From Peribacillus loiseleuriae (GTDB taxonomy: Bacteria; Bacillota; Bacilli; Bacillales; DSM-1321): DNA of 64,000 nucleotides. Positions within the stretch are counted from its first letter, which is position 1. Every line of letters begins with the position of its first letter. Where the stretch lies: NCBI RefSeq assembly GCF_001183985.1, contig NZ_LFZW01000001.1:3896059-3960058 (forward strand), in the 5' to 3' direction. Shown piece by piece: positions 36,536-47,293 of this stretch. The translations under genes and the position numbers were made by a program. A model generated the notes under the pieces. That model was not told the origin of the DNA, ran no database searches, and worked only from the letters and a program-made list of their open reading frames with translations.

Positions 36536-37447
36536 ATGAATGCTAAGCCAATCTATGTTGAAATTAATATCGATTCAGAGATGGACAAGCTATGGGAAGC
36601 AACACAAACACCAAGCCTTCATGAGCAATGGGATCTTCGTTTTTCTTCCATTACCTATTTACCTAGCGAAGAAAACGAGCCTCAGAAGTTTTCCTATCAA
36701 ACAAAGATCATGCCTGGATGGAGTATCGAAGGCTGGGGCGCGACTGTAGGATCACATTCTGGAAAGGATGGATCAAGAACATCATCATTACACTTTGAAA
36801 CAGATGATTCCATTTCTATTATTAAAGAAGGCAAAGGCTATTGGCAATATAAGCAAAAAAACGATTCCATTACCTTCTTAACTCAATATACATATAACGT
36901 GAATTTTGGTCGTATCGGTCATATCCTCGATTGTTTACTGTTTCGTCCACTGATTGGCTGGGCGACTGCGCTTAGCTTTGATGTGCTGAAAAGATGGCTG
37001 GAAAAAGGTGAAACACCTGCGACTCAATATATTCGTTTTTTTACAAATTGGATGATCTCCTTTCTTTTCTTCATCGTCTGGACGTATCACGGCTTCATTC
37101 CGAAATTACTCTTCAAACATCCAGAGGAATTATCAATGATCAAAAACGGACTTCCGTTCATTACAGATCAAGCAGAATGGTCAGTCATCTTCATTGGAAT
37201 TGCCGAAGTACTCTTTGGTTTCATTTGGCTGTTTTATCAAAACAAACGACAGCTTTTTGGACTACAAATCATCATTTTTCCACTGCTTACTTTCGGAGCA
37301 ATATTGGCTGAGCCAGATTATTTAATTCACCCTTTTAATCCACTCACCTTTAATTTAAGTTTATTCACTCTTTCCATTATTGGAATTCTATTAAGCAAAG
37401 ATATACCTACCGCTACTAGTTGTAAGCGACAGAGAGTAAGAAATTAG
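36536..37447 (+). CDS. yndG: SRPBCC and DoxX-like fusion protein (YndG-like)
   Basis: 303 residues from the ATG with AGAGGTGAG upstream. The N-terminal 150 residues look like an SRPBCC/polyketide-cyclase-type ligand-binding domain (YVEINIDSEMDKLWEATQ, WSIEGWGATV). The C-terminal half has four membrane segments of the DoxX-like type. It is the first of three plus-strand genes that correspond to B. subtilis yndG-yndH-yndJ. The function is unknown. The C-terminal tail is short and basic (SCKRQRVRN). Confidence 0.75.
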   Translation: MNAKPIYVEINIDSEMDKLWEATQTPSLHEQWDLRFSSITYLPSEENEPQKFSYQTKIMPGWSIEGWGATVGSHSGKDGSRTSSLHFETDDSISIIKEGKGYWQYKQKNDSITFLTQYTYNVNFGRIGHILDCLLFRPLIGWATALSFDVLKRWLEKGETPATQYIRFFTNWMISFLFFIVWTYHGFIPKLLFKHPEELSMIKNGLPFITDQAEWSVIFIGIAEVLFGFIWLFYQNKRQLFGLQIIIFPLLTFGAILAEPDYLIHPFNPLTFNLSLFTLSIIGILLSKDIPTATSCKRQRVRN

Positions 37448-37456
37448 GTGATTAGC

Positions 37457-38071
37457 ATGTCAATTTATAAAAAAGTACTCAAAAACGAATTTGAGGCACT
37501 CCATCCTATGCTCCAAAAGAGGTATGATATTTCTGCAAAAAAACCGTTTCAAGCATATGGTGTGATGAAAACGATAAAAGGTGGACCAAAATGGCTTTAC
37601 CCTTTCTTCTTACTGGGAGTAAAATGGAAACTATTATTCCCAGAGCACGGTCAAAGTATTCCTTTTTCAATTGTGAATACGGCTCAAATTAGCAAAAATG
37701 GTGAAGAACAAATTCATTGGGAACGCATTTTTTATTTTGAAGAGAAGAAGCGATTTTTCAATGCTCTCATGAGTTTGGATCATGAACGACTTGTTATTAA
37801 GGATTATTTAGGAGAACCTAGCTTGTTTTACTCTGACCTTTCGTTTCATGTTTCACAAAATGGTGAAGTGCGAATCGAATCAAAAGATCAACGTCTCGTT
37901 TTAGGACCGATTGAAATCCCTGTACCTAAATTTCTACAAGGGCTAGCAACCGTAACAGAGACATATATAGAAGAACGGAAAGTCTTTTCGATAAAAGTGG
38001 AAGTGCGTAATCCGCTAATCGGCCTGCTTTTCGCATATGAAGGAGAATTTATACCAAATGAACGCCCTTAA
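37457..38071 (+). CDS. yndH: DUF4166 protein (YndH-like)
   Basis: 204 residues from the ATG with TAGGTGATT ahead. It has no clear membrane segment except WLYPFFLLGVKWKLLF near residue 50. The sequence pattern (LHPMLQKRYDIS near the start, ERIFYFEEKKRFFNALM in the middle) fits DUF4166 proteins. Function unknown. The yndG stop lies 10 bp upstream and the yndJ start overlaps its end, so the three genes are coupled. Confidence 0.75.
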   Translation: MSIYKKVLKNEFEALHPMLQKRYDISAKKPFQAYGVMKTIKGGPKWLYPFFLLGVKWKLLFPEHGQSIPFSIVNTAQISKNGEEQIHWERIFYFEEKKRFFNALMSLDHERLVIKDYLGEPSLFYSDLSFHVSQNGEVRIESKDQRLVLGPIEIPVPKFLQGLATVTETYIEERKVFSIKVEVRNPLIGLLFAYEGEFIPNERP

Positions 38072-39662
38072 AACCTCACTACCGATTACTCTATTCTTGC
38101 TTGTCGTTTTTTTCGGTAAAGGTCCATGGCATGTATTATTATTAACAGCAGCACAAATTGTCTATGTACCGCTTACTTTAAAGCTAATAATGACGAAAGG
38201 AGATTGGTTTTCAAAATTTTATCCCTATATTTCAATCCCTGCTTATCTTTCCATTACCCTAATCCAACTCACAACAAATACAGAATGGGACGTTCTGTTT
38301 GCAGCAATTTACTTATTATTTACCTTTGTTGTTGCTTTATATGGTTTAGATCGTTTCTTAATGATTGGCTTTACGCATATAGAGGAATTTTCGATTAATA
38401 TGGCGATGATGTATTTAGCAATGGGCGGTATTTGGTATTTTGCTTATACAGCCAACATCGACACTGGATTTACGCCGATGCTAACATGGCTAACAGCGAT
38501 TCACTTTCATTATTCCGCCTTTTTACTGCCGTTTTTTGTCGGTTTTTTAGGGAGAGTCTATAAACCGCAGTCATATAGCCTGATTACAAGTATCATTCTC
38601 CTTGCTCCTATGATTGTTGCTGTTGGCATTACTTTTTCAACAGTGATTGAACTTCTATCCGTTATCGCCTATATGATTGGGATTTATGGAGTGATTCATT
38701 TATCCTGCCAAGCAGCATTTTTAAGAACATTACAGAAGTGGCTCGTCTGTTTGTCATTTGCGGCTTTAGGTATAACGATATTATTTTCCTTATTGTATGC
38801 TTCAGGGAATCTATTCGGCTCTCATTCTATTAGCATCGACTTCATGCTCCGTTTTCACGGCATTGTTAATGCAATTGGATTTGCTTTAACAGGTATCATT
38901 GGCTGGTCTATTTCCATTCCGCCAACAACCGCAAAATGGACGTTTCCCATTAGTAAGATTACAGGAAAACATGTAATTGGGGAAAACATCCTTGTTGAAA
39001 TTGGGGGAAATAATCATTATCAGGGATTGATTGATCATATGAGTCTGTATGAACCAGACATTGACCGGCAAACATTAGCACCTAGAATCGTTGATTTTTA
39101 TGAAAACACGAATGAATACAGGCTCTTTACTAAAGTTAAATGGCAAGCATGGTTTAAGCCGGTTGCCATCATCTATCGACTTATAAGTCGTTTTGTAAAG
39201 CAAATCGATTTGCCTCTCTCAAGTCGGCAAATCGAAATGACAGGTGAAATCTTCGCGATTAATGACGACAAGGATGGACGCGCTAATACTAGAGCCTGGG
39301 TAAGGAAAATCAAAGGAGAAGTCGTCTTCGTTGCTCTTTACTCCACACATGAAAAGGACAGGAGAACCTATATGAATATTTCCCTTCCCCTGCCATGGTC
39401 ATCTATGATTGGCATTCTTGAACTGAACCAAATAGGCAACGAATTGCAGTTATCAAGTAAAAAAGTTCATACACCAAATGCTGATTCTGGCATCTATTTA
39501 GCCTTCAAACACTGGCTAGTAAAGCTGCCGATAGAAGAACAATTTCATGTTAAAGAAACCACAGACGGCATCCTTGTCGCCAATCATATCATGTGGATTT
39601 TTTCCATCCCTTTTTTAAAAATTGAGTACCACATTTATCACCATGAAGACGTTCATCAGTAG
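38058..39662 (+). CDS. yndJ: YndJ-like integral membrane protein
   Basis: 534 residues from the ATG at 38058 (MNALKTSLPITLFL), preceded by GAAGGAGAATTT 12 bases away; an ATG seven codons earlier is also open. Residues 1-300 carry about nine membrane segments; the C-terminal 230 residues are soluble and end in a DUF4166-like beta region (VKWQAWFKPVAIIYRL, IYLAFKHWLV). This matches B. subtilis YndJ in size and gene order. Function unknown. It overlaps yndH by 14 bp and is followed by a GGTCAGACC repeat that also ends pyk. Confidence 0.78.
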   Translation: MNALKTSLPITLFLLVVFFGKGPWHVLLLTAAQIVYVPLTLKLIMTKGDWFSKFYPYISIPAYLSITLIQLTTNTEWDVLFAAIYLLFTFVVALYGLDRFLMIGFTHIEEFSINMAMMYLAMGGIWYFAYTANIDTGFTPMLTWLTAIHFHYSAFLLPFFVGFLGRVYKPQSYSLITSIILLAPMIVAVGITFSTVIELLSVIAYMIGIYGVIHLSCQAAFLRTLQKWLVCLSFAALGITILFSLLYASGNLFGSHSISIDFMLRFHGIVNAIGFALTGIIGWSISIPPTTAKWTFPISKITGKHVIGENILVEIGGNNHYQGLIDHMSLYEPDIDRQTLAPRIVDFYENTNEYRLFTKVKWQAWFKPVAIIYRLISRFVKQIDLPLSSRQIEMTGEIFAINDDKDGRANTRAWVRKIKGEVVFVALYSTHEKDRRTYMNISLPLPWSSMIGILELNQIGNELQLSSKKVHTPNADSGIYLAFKHWLVKLPIEEQFHVKETTDGILVANHIMWIFSIPFLKIEYHIYHHEDVHQ

Positions 39663-39718
39663 GCAAAATTAAGGAATTTGTCTACAAGCAGTTTCAGCAT
39701 TCAAAGAAGCGAAAAACT

Positions 39719-39772
39719 AAAGGGTCAGACCCCCACAGCTACTGTATGTAGAGTGTGAGGTCTGACCCTTTT
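39719..39772. repeat. GGTCAGACC inverted repeat, copy 1 (bidirectional terminator)
   Basis: Arms AAAGGGTCAGACC and GGTCTGACCCTTT pair perfectly over 13 bp around 28 bases with a GTATGTAGAGTG block. Poly-A on one side and poly-T on the other make it a likely bidirectional terminator for convergent yndJ and pyk. It belongs to the family with copies at 53348, 57817, 60697 and 61952. Confidence 0.85.
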
Positions 39773-39793
39773 AATGTTTTTCTTTAGTACGAA

Positions 39794-41551
39794 TTAAAGT
39801 ACGCTTGCGTGACCTTTATAAACAACGCCGCGGCTAGCATCAACTGTTATATGTTGACCATCCTTGAAGATTGATGTTGCTTTATCCGCTCCAACAATCA
39901 CAGGAATTCCTAGGTTCACACCAACTACTGCTGCGTGACTAGTCAATCCACCTTCTTCTGTAATAAGAGCTGAACATTTTTCAATAGCCGGCATCATATC
40001 ACGGTCAGATCCAATTGTTACAAGAATAGAGCCTTCAGTCACTTTTTCAAGTGCTTCAGCAGCCGTTTTTGCAACTACTACGTTCCCATTTGAAGTTTTG
40101 CGGCCAATCCCTTGAGCTTTAAGAAGAACTTCGCCCAAAACATGAACCTTCATCAAATTCGTAGTCCCTTTTTCGCCTACTGCACCAGCAGTAATCACAA
40201 CAAGATCACCATGTTGAACAAGTCCAGAATGTAAGCTTGTATCAATAGCATTTTCAAGCATATCATCCGTTGTTTCACATTGCTTTCCAAGTTGTGGAGA
40301 AACCCCCCAAACAAGTGCTAATTTACGGGATACACGCTCATCAAATGTAACAGCAATAATCGGCGCTTTTGGACGATATTTAGCAATCATTCGTGCTGTA
40401 TGACCGCTTTCTGTTGGTGCGATAATTGCTCCAGCATCCATATTTAGTGCAGTATGGGCTACTGATTGACTGATAGCATCTGTAACTGTGCGCTTACTGT
40501 CTTTACTTCTTTTCGATAAAATATCTTGATAGTGAAGAGCAGATTCAGCACGTGAAGCAATGTTATGCATTGTTTGAACCGCTTCAACCGGATAATTACC
40601 TGCTGCCGTTTCACCAGAAAGCATAATAGCATCTGTGCCATCAAAAATCGCATTGGCTACGTCACTTGCTTCTGCACGTGTCGGACGAGGATTGCGCTGC
40701 ATAGAATCAAGCATTTGCGTTGCTGTAATAACTGGTTTTCCAACCATATTACATTTTTTTATCAATTGCTTTTGAACAAGTGGCACTTCTTCAGCAGGGA
40801 TTTCAACGCCTAGGTCTCCCCTTGCTACCATTAAACCATCGGAAACCTCTAATATTTCATCAATATTATCGACGCCCTCTTGGTTTTCAATTTTCGGGAT
40901 GATTTGAATCGAACAGTCTTTATTTTTTTGAAGCAATTCACGAATTCCCAGTACATCTGATGCACGGCGAACAAATGAAGCCGCAATAAAATCAACATCT
41001 TGTTCAATTCCGAAAAGAATGTCATTTTCATCTTTCGCAGTCATTCCTGGAAGGTTTACGGATACACCTGGTACATTTACGCCTTTTTTATTTTTCAGCG
41101 TTCCTGTATTCAAAATTTTTGTATGTAATTCATTATTAGAATGATCAATTTCTGTTACTTCAAGACCAATTAAACCATCATCTAACAAAATTTTGGAACC
41201 GACCTCAACATCGTTAATTAAGCCTTCATATGAAATGGAGAACTTTTCTTCCGTACCTAAAACTTCGGTCATGGATACGATTATGTTTGAACCAGCTTTT
41301 AATTCAAGCGCGCCGTTTTCCATACTATGAGTACGAATTTCCGGACCTTTTGTATCTAATAAAATTGCTACAGGTTTCCCTGTTTTTTCAACAACTTCAC
41401 GAATGTTTTTAATACGAGCACCGTGTTCTTCGTGATCTCCATGGGAAAAATTCAGTCGAGCCACATTCATTCCAGCCTCAACCAACTGGGTTAATTTCTC
41501 TACACTTTCACTTGCTGGACCGATCGTACATACTATTTTTGTTTTACGCAT
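39794..41551 (-). CDS. pyk: Pyruvate kinase with C-terminal PEP-utiliser domain
   Basis: 585 residues. The barrel domain includes [22 protein letters not shown] and the signature [17 protein letters not shown] with its catalytic Lys; GDLGVEIP and the ATQMLDSM motif follow. An extra domain of about 105 residues after 475 has the PEP-utiliser His region ([20 protein letters not shown]), as in Bacillus and Geobacillus enzymes. It makes pyruvate and ATP from PEP. It lies 33 bp after pfkA, forming a pfkA-pyk operon. Ribosome site CAGGAGGGG. Confidence 0.97.
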   Translation of the reverse strand: MRKTKIVCTIGPASESVEKLTQLVEAGMNVARLNFSHGDHEEHGARIKNIREVVEKTGKPVAILLDTKGPEIRTHSMENGALELKAGSNIIVSMTEVLGTEEKFSISYEGLINDVEVGSKILLDDGLIGLEVTEIDHSNNELHTKILNTGTLKNKKGVNVPGVSVNLPGMTAKDENDILFGIEQDVDFIAASFVRRASDVLGIRELLQKNKDCSIQIIPKIENQEGVDNIDEILEVSDGLMVARGDLGVEIPAEEVPLVQKQLIKKCNMVGKPVITATQMLDSMQRNPRPTRAEASDVANAIFDGTDAIMLSGETAAGNYPVEAVQTMHNIASRAESALHYQDILSKRSKDSKRTVTDAISQSVAHTALNMDAGAIIAPTESGHTARMIAKYRPKAPIIAVTFDERVSRKLALVWGVSPQLGKQCETTDDMLENAIDTSLHSGLVQHGDLVVITAGAVGEKGTTNLMKVHVLGEVLLKAQGIGRKTSNGNVVVAKTAAEALEKVTEGSILVTIGSDRDMMPAIEKCSALITEEGGLTSHAAVVGVNLGIPVIVGADKATSIFKDGQHITVDASRGVVYKGHASVL

Positions 41552-41584
41552 GTTGATTCTACCCCTCCTGTTTTTAACTAAAAA

Positions 41585-42547
<963 letters not shown>

Positions 42548-42856
42548 CTATCACCTCTTTAACATGTCTCATTTACTAATTTGAATAGGATTTGTTACCT
42601 ATTCATTAATAGTAGCTCAATAATTCAAGACTACATGATTTCGCTTATGAATTGAAGTAAAAGATACCTCAACAATCCATTTTAGAATAGTTACCGTCGT
42701 TCGTAAACTATTTTTGTACCATTCTTCATTATTTCCTAATTAATTAAAAATAATAAGCATTTTCATCATCTATTACATTAATAAGAACAAAATCTTCATA
42801 ATATTCTACATTAACTTCAAAGAACTACTAGGGAAATATTCTATGAAATCAGCAAA

Positions 42857-42890
42857 AGAAAACTCGCCTACTTTATTCGGCGAGTTTTCA
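42857..42890 (-). terminator. Intrinsic terminator downstream of accA
   Basis: Arms GAAAACTCGCC and GGCGAGTTTTC form a perfect 11-bp stem around a 9-base loop. The A and T tracts are within the stem, so it can work in both directions. Confidence 0.8.
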
Positions 42891-42971
42891 ATCGATCCAT
42901 CATCAATCGAAAAAAGGAATACAAGAAAATTATGAACTTCTCCCGGTTTAGAGCAAAAAACCACAGGCATC

Positions 42972-43139
42972 CCACTGATGGAAGTTTCACTTTATCCCGG
43001 TTTAACAGGCTGTAATATCCCCAACTCAATTTTTTGTGAGAAAATCAATAAATTATATAGGGATAAACGGCCTGTAAATCCCCGATTGGTTCAACTAACC
43101 ATCAGTGAAAAAAACCACTGATGGAAGTTTCACTTTATC
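42972..43139. repeat. Paired 25-bp direct repeats with tandem flanking units
   Basis: The 25-mer CCACTGATGGAAGTTTCACT plus TTATC occurs at 42972-42996 and 43115-43139. Between them, two related blocks (GGGGATTTACAGGCC and GGGGATATTACAGCC on the minus strand) each precede a GTTTA/GTTAA-CCC stretch. CCATCAGTG and CACTGATGG also form a 9-bp hairpin at 43099-43124. The second copy contains the accA stop codon. Confidence 0.8.
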
Positions 43140-44133
43140 TAGACTTAATCTGATCAAGATTTCGTTCTTCTTCTATTTCGTATTTCCCAATTTTTTTATA
43201 TTTCGTGTATCTTTGGTCAACGATTTCACCTGTTGAAAGCGGCAATAATTCATTTAATGATCGTTTCAAGCTAACCTTAATGGCTTCTGCTTGGACGCTT
43301 AAATCATTTTTATGAGCACCGCCCTTAGCTTCAGGGATAATCTCATCTACAATCCCAAGGCTTAATAAATCCGGTGCAGTTATTTTCATCGTTTCAGCCG
43401 CCCGCTTTGCCTGTGAAGCATCTTTCCATAATAAAGCTGCTGCTCCTTCAGGTGAGATGACTGAATACGTTGAATTCTCAAGCATAAGAAGTCTGTCTCC
43501 TACACCAAGTGCAAGCGCACCGCCGCTTCCACCTTCTCCTATAACAATACAAATAATTGGCACTTTCAAGCCAGACATTTCGAAAATATTTTTCGCAATC
43601 GCTTCGCTCTGCCCACGTTCTTCCGCTGCTTTTCCGGGAAAGGCGCCTTTTGTGTCAATAAAACAAATGACAGGACGGCGAAACTTCTCAGCCTGTTTCA
43701 TTAGCCTTAATGCCTTACGATAGCCTTCAGGATGAGGCATACCAAAATTCCTTCTGATATTCTCTTTCGTATCCTTACCGCGTTGATGCCCAATAACCGT
43801 TACTGGAATCCCTTCGAATGTAGCTATACCCCCAACGATCGCTTCATCATCACCATAATAACGATCACCATGCAGCTCCAGAAAGTCGCTGAAAAGCCGC
43901 GGAATATAATCCAATGTAGTTGGACGGCCGGGATGTCTAGCTACTTGAACTCGGTCCCAAGGCTTCATATTTTTGTAAATGTCGTCTTGTAGGTTTTCCA
44001 ACCGTTTCTCCAGTTTTTGAATTTCAGCTGTTAAGTCAACATCTGCCGTTTTTGTCAGCTCTTTTAGCTCATCAATTTTTTTCCGAAGATCCGTTATTGG
44101 ACGCTCAAATTCTAAATCACCTATCATACCCAT
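43135..44133 (-). CDS. accA: Acetyl-CoA carboxylase carboxyltransferase subunit alpha
   Basis: 332 residues (B. subtilis 325). The N-terminal coiled region ([14 protein letters not shown]) is followed by the crotonase-like carboxyltransferase domain with [37 protein letters not shown] and [16 protein letters not shown], whose Gly pairs form the oxyanion holes. With AccD it transfers carboxyl from biotin to acetyl-CoA, giving malonyl-CoA for fatty acids. It overlaps the accD end by 10 bp. Its TAA stop lies inside an interspersed repeat. Confidence 0.96.
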   Translation of the reverse strand: MGMIGDLEFERPITDLRKKIDELKELTKTADVDLTAEIQKLEKRLENLQDDIYKNMKPWDRVQVARHPGRPTTLDYIPRLFSDFLELHGDRYYGDDEAIVGGIATFEGIPVTVIGHQRGKDTKENIRRNFGMPHPEGYRKALRLMKQAEKFRRPVICFIDTKGAFPGKAAEERGQSEAIAKNIFEMSGLKVPIICIVIGEGGSGGALALGVGDRLLMLENSTYSVISPEGAAALLWKDASQAKRAAETMKITAPDLLSLGIVDEIIPEAKGGAHKNDLSVQAEAIKVSLKRSLNELLPLSTGEIVDQRYTKYKKIGKYEIEEERNLDQIKSR

Positions 44134-44990
44134 TCACCACCTGGAACATGGATTTTCAATATATTCACTAGTTTTTCTTTCATTTCAGTCCGAGAAATAA
44201 CGGCATCTAATTGACCATGCTTCATCAGAAACTCCGATGTTTGAAAATCCTCCGGTAGCTCTTCATGGATCGTTTGTTCAATAATCCGTCGTCCGGCAAA
44301 GCCAATCAAGGCTCCAGGTTCTGCCAGATTTATGTCACCTAATGAGGCAAAGCTTGCAGAAACTCCTCCAGTTGTCGGATGCGTCATAATGGATACAATT
44401 AGGCCGCCATCCTCACTGAACATTTTTAATGCAGCACTTGTTTTCGCCATTTGCATAAGACTTAAGATGCCTTCTTGCATACGTGCGCCTCCTGATGCCG
44501 TAAAAATAATGAAGGGAATGTGTAATTCTCCTGCTTTTTCAATCGCCCTTGTTATTTTCTCTCCAACAACTGAGCCCATGCTGCCCATTCGGAAATGTGA
44601 ATCCATTACGGCAACTGCCACTTCATAGCCTTCTATTTCCCCAGTACCTGTGACAACTGCTTCATTGATATTTGCTTTTCGTTTATCTTTTTCTAATTTC
44701 TCCAGATAATCTGGAAAATCAAGCGGGTTAACTGACAGCATACCGCGGTCTAATTCAGTAAAGCTGCCAGGTTCAAATAAACTGTCGATTCGTTCATATG
44801 CGGTCATTTGGTGATGATATCCGCAATGAATACAGACTTTATCATTTTTTTGAAGCTCTTTCGTGTACATAATTTTTTTACATCCGGAACATTTAGTCAT
44901 TAAACCTTCCGGTACATCTTGTTGATCACGATCAGACGGAATCGTGGCATATTTCTTCTTTTTAGTTTTCGTAAAAAGATCTTTAAGCAA
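44124..44990 (-). CDS. accD: Acetyl-CoA carboxylase carboxyltransferase subunit beta
   Basis: 288 residues from the TTG at 44990, which has GGGAGGA upstream and gives MLKDLFTK, like B. subtilis AccD; the longer open frame (to 45032) is not supported. A four-Cys zinc ribbon (CSGC ... CIHCG, residues 34-56) precedes the carboxyltransferase fold with [25 protein letters not shown] and [13 protein letters not shown]. Partner of AccA, with which it overlaps. It is transcribed from an upstream region that carries a repeat (45112-45260) and follows the regulator gene. Confidence 0.95.
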   Translation of the reverse strand: MLKDLFTKTKKKKYATIPSDRDQQDVPEGLMTKCSGCKKIMYTKELQKNDKVCIHCGYHHQMTAYERIDSLFEPGSFTELDRGMLSVNPLDFPDYLEKLEKDKRKANINEAVVTGTGEIEGYEVAVAVMDSHFRMGSMGSVVGEKITRAIEKAGELHIPFIIFTASGGARMQEGILSLMQMAKTSAALKMFSEDGGLIVSIMTHPTTGGVSASFASLGDINLAEPGALIGFAGRRIIEQTIHEELPEDFQTSEFLMKHGQLDAVISRTEMKEKLVNILKIHVPGGEWV

Positions 44991-45111
44991 GATGAATCCT
45001 CCCTTACCGGCAAATCTCTGCCCCTTATGCATGTCCTCTACTTTAAATGGTTGTTCAAAAAGCCCGGTAAAAAAGCTTACGAATTTCTTCGGCGCTCATT
45101 AATGACCTTCT

Positions 45112-45260
45112 GTTAAGATCGCGCACGTCCTGTGCGCAACACAGAAGTCAGCACATCCTGTGCAAGTCCGTTCCTCACGTATTACTGTATACGCGCAGGT
45201 CTAGAGACAATCGCTCCTCGAACTTCTCGGCTCTTTTTATCCTCCTTTTTAAACACTCAC
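45112..45260 (-). repeat. Interspersed repeat copy 2 with CACGTCCTGTG arm
   Basis: 45162-45260, read on the minus strand, matches 2911-3007. The adjoining plus-strand part (45112-45160, with AAGATCGCGCACGTCCTGTG and ACAGAAGTC) matches 63558-63605. The whole 307-bp gap between accD and the FadR-type regulator gene is mostly this element; no other feature is visible in it. Confidence 0.78.
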
Positions 45261-45297
45261 TTTAGCAGGGGATGAATGAAAATCTTGTAAAACCTTG

Positions 45298-45936
45298 TCA
45301 TTCATCATTTGATATTTTTCTGATATTCTTCAAATAATGAGAAATAGCTTGATTTGTATTCCGTTCTATCATTAAATGGACAAAACGAATGTATGAATCA
45401 TATTCAATTGCTTCGTTTACCTGATTCGCAGCTCTTGCATAGCTATTCACGATTGTCCATATTCTTGCCATTAAATAGTTGCTATTTAATGCGACCAATT
45501 TAGTAAAAAAGTCATCGTCACTAAATGCTTGTTCAGTCGCCCAGTTTAGAAAATGCTGCAATTCTTGTTCAGTTGCAGACGAAATTACAATTTGGATACA
45601 ATTGGTCTCCAAATACTCCTTCGTTTCAGCCAAATCCTGTTTCACCTTTGGATCTTGCAGAAAAAAGGTACCTAATAGCTGAATGAGATTGTGATCCTGA
45701 TAATCTCTAATGAATGTGCCTTCTCCCCTGCGAGTTTCAATTAACCCGAGAAGTTCCAAAGCCCTTAAAGCCTCACGAATGGAAGAACGACCCACATGGA
45801 GGCGTTCTGATAATTCACGTTCAGAAGGGATCTTATCCCCAGAAACTAGACCATCTGATTCAATCATTTGCCTAAGCTTTTCCACAATCTCTAGATAAAG
45901 CTTTGTTGAAGGTGTTGATTTTTTCAAATCATTCAT
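45298..45936 (-). CDS. FadR-family GntR transcriptional regulator
   Basis: 212 residues. An N-terminal GntR winged helix fills residues 12-80 (SGDKIPSERELSERLHVGRSSIREALRALELLG, then RRGEGTFI). The C-terminal helical domain is FCD-like but short, with weak metal-binding His positions. The target and effector are unknown. It overlaps ytsJ by four bases and lies upstream of accDA, so it may link malate or acetyl-CoA status to fatty acid synthesis. This is inference from position. Confidence 0.88.
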   Translation of the reverse strand: MNDLKKSTPSTKLYLEIVEKLRQMIESDGLVSGDKIPSERELSERLHVGRSSIREALRALELLGLIETRRGEGTFIRDYQDHNLIQLLGTFFLQDPKVKQDLAETKEYLETNCIQIVISSATEQELQHFLNWATEQAFSDDDFFTKLVALNSNYLMARIWTIVNSYARAANQVNEAIEYDSYIRFVHLMIERNTNQAISHYLKNIRKISNDE

Positions 45937-47174
45937 TTTTCACTCTTTCCAATAATGGCAAGCCTTCTCGTTTTCTTCTTTACGTCTTCTGGATCTACTT
46001 TTCTTCTCGCAACACCTGTTTCCATCGCAGCCTTCGCAACAGCAGCTGCCACTTCTGGTGCTACCCTTTCATCAAATGCAGCAGGAATCACATAATCAGG
46101 ATGAAGCTCCTCTTCCTTAATTAAACCAGCGATTGCCTCAACTGCTGCCACTTTCATTTTTTCATTGATATGTGTCGCACGGACATCTAATGCACCGCGG
46201 AATATTCCAGGAAATGCAAGGACATTATTGACTTGGTTCGGAAAATCAGAGCGCCCTGTTCCAACGACTTTTGCCCCAGCTGCTTTAGCAAGTGCCGGCA
46301 TGATTTCTGGATCAGGGTTTGCCATCGCAAAAATGATCGGATCCGTGTTCATTGAAGCGACCATGTCTGAGTTAAGCGCACCTGCAACCGACACGCCAAT
46401 AAATACATCGGCACCTTTGATTACATCTTTAAGTGACCCTTCTATTTTAAAGCGGTTTGTCACTTGTGCAACTTGATCCTTCACGTCATTCATGCCATAT
46501 TTGCGTCCTTCAAAAATAGCGCCCTTAGTATCACACATAATAATGTCACGAACTCCATAATTATATAAAAGTTTAATAATAGCAATTCCAGCAGCTCCAG
46601 CACCACTTGCCACGACTTTAATTTCTGTCATAGACTTACCTACGATTCTTAGAGCATTAACAAGACCCGCCACTGTTACAATTGCTGTTCCATGTTGATC
46701 ATCATGAAAAACTGGAATATTCGTTTCTTTCTTCAGTCTTTCTTCAATAACGAAACAATTGGGAGCTGCAATATCCTCTAGATTTACTCCGCCAAACGTA
46801 GGTTCAAGAAGTTTTACTGTTTCTATGATTTTTTCAACATCCGTAGTTTTTAAACAAATGGGGAATGCATCGACACCGGCAAAGCTCTTGAAAAGAAGTG
46901 CCTTGCCTTCCATAACCGGCAAAGCTGCTTCAGGTCCAATATTTCCTAAACCCAGCACAGCTGTCCCATCAGAAACAACAGCTACCATGTTTCCCTTCAT
47001 TGTATAATCATATACAGTTTCTGGTTTATCATAGATTTCTTTGCATGGCTCAGCAACACCTGGTGAATAAGCTAAACTTAAATCTTCCGCATTTCGGACT
47101 GGGACCTTTGATACCGTTTCAAGCTTTCCCTTATGGACCCGGTGCATATGCAGCGCTTCTTCTCTTAATGTCAA
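45933..47174 (-). CDS. ytsJ: NADP-dependent malic enzyme
   Basis: 413 residues from the TTG at 47174 (MTLREEALHMH), preceded by AAGGAG; a GTG three codons upstream overlaps that site. Motifs include the catalytic Tyr region LSLAYSPGVAEPC, the Lys in VMEGKALLFK, the metal site PVFHDDQHGTA and NAD(P) site GAGAAGIAIIKLL. It decarboxylates malate to pyruvate and is the main NADPH-forming malic enzyme in B. subtilis. It lies between dnaE and accD as in B. subtilis. No ACT domain is present. Confidence 0.93.
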   Translation of the reverse strand: MTLREEALHMHRVHKGKLETVSKVPVRNAEDLSLAYSPGVAEPCKEIYDKPETVYDYTMKGNMVAVVSDGTAVLGLGNIGPEAALPVMEGKALLFKSFAGVDAFPICLKTTDVEKIIETVKLLEPTFGGVNLEDIAAPNCFVIEERLKKETNIPVFHDDQHGTAIVTVAGLVNALRIVGKSMTEIKVVASGAGAAGIAIIKLLYNYGVRDIIMCDTKGAIFEGRKYGMNDVKDQVAQVTNRFKIEGSLKDVIKGADVFIGVSVAGALNSDMVASMNTDPIIFAMANPDPEIMPALAKAAGAKVVGTGRSDFPNQVNNVLAFPGIFRGALDVRATHINEKMKVAAVEAIAGLIKEEELHPDYVIPAAFDERVAPEVAAAVAKAAMETGVARRKVDPEDVKKKTRRLAIIGKSEK

Positions 47175-47293
47175 TGTATTCACTCCTTGAACTAGTTCGG
47201 ATAGAATTAGGCAATTTTTTCATTCTATTTATTAAGTGGTCTGACCACATTAGGCTTCTTACAATATAACATATCTATTACTGATGTAAACAT

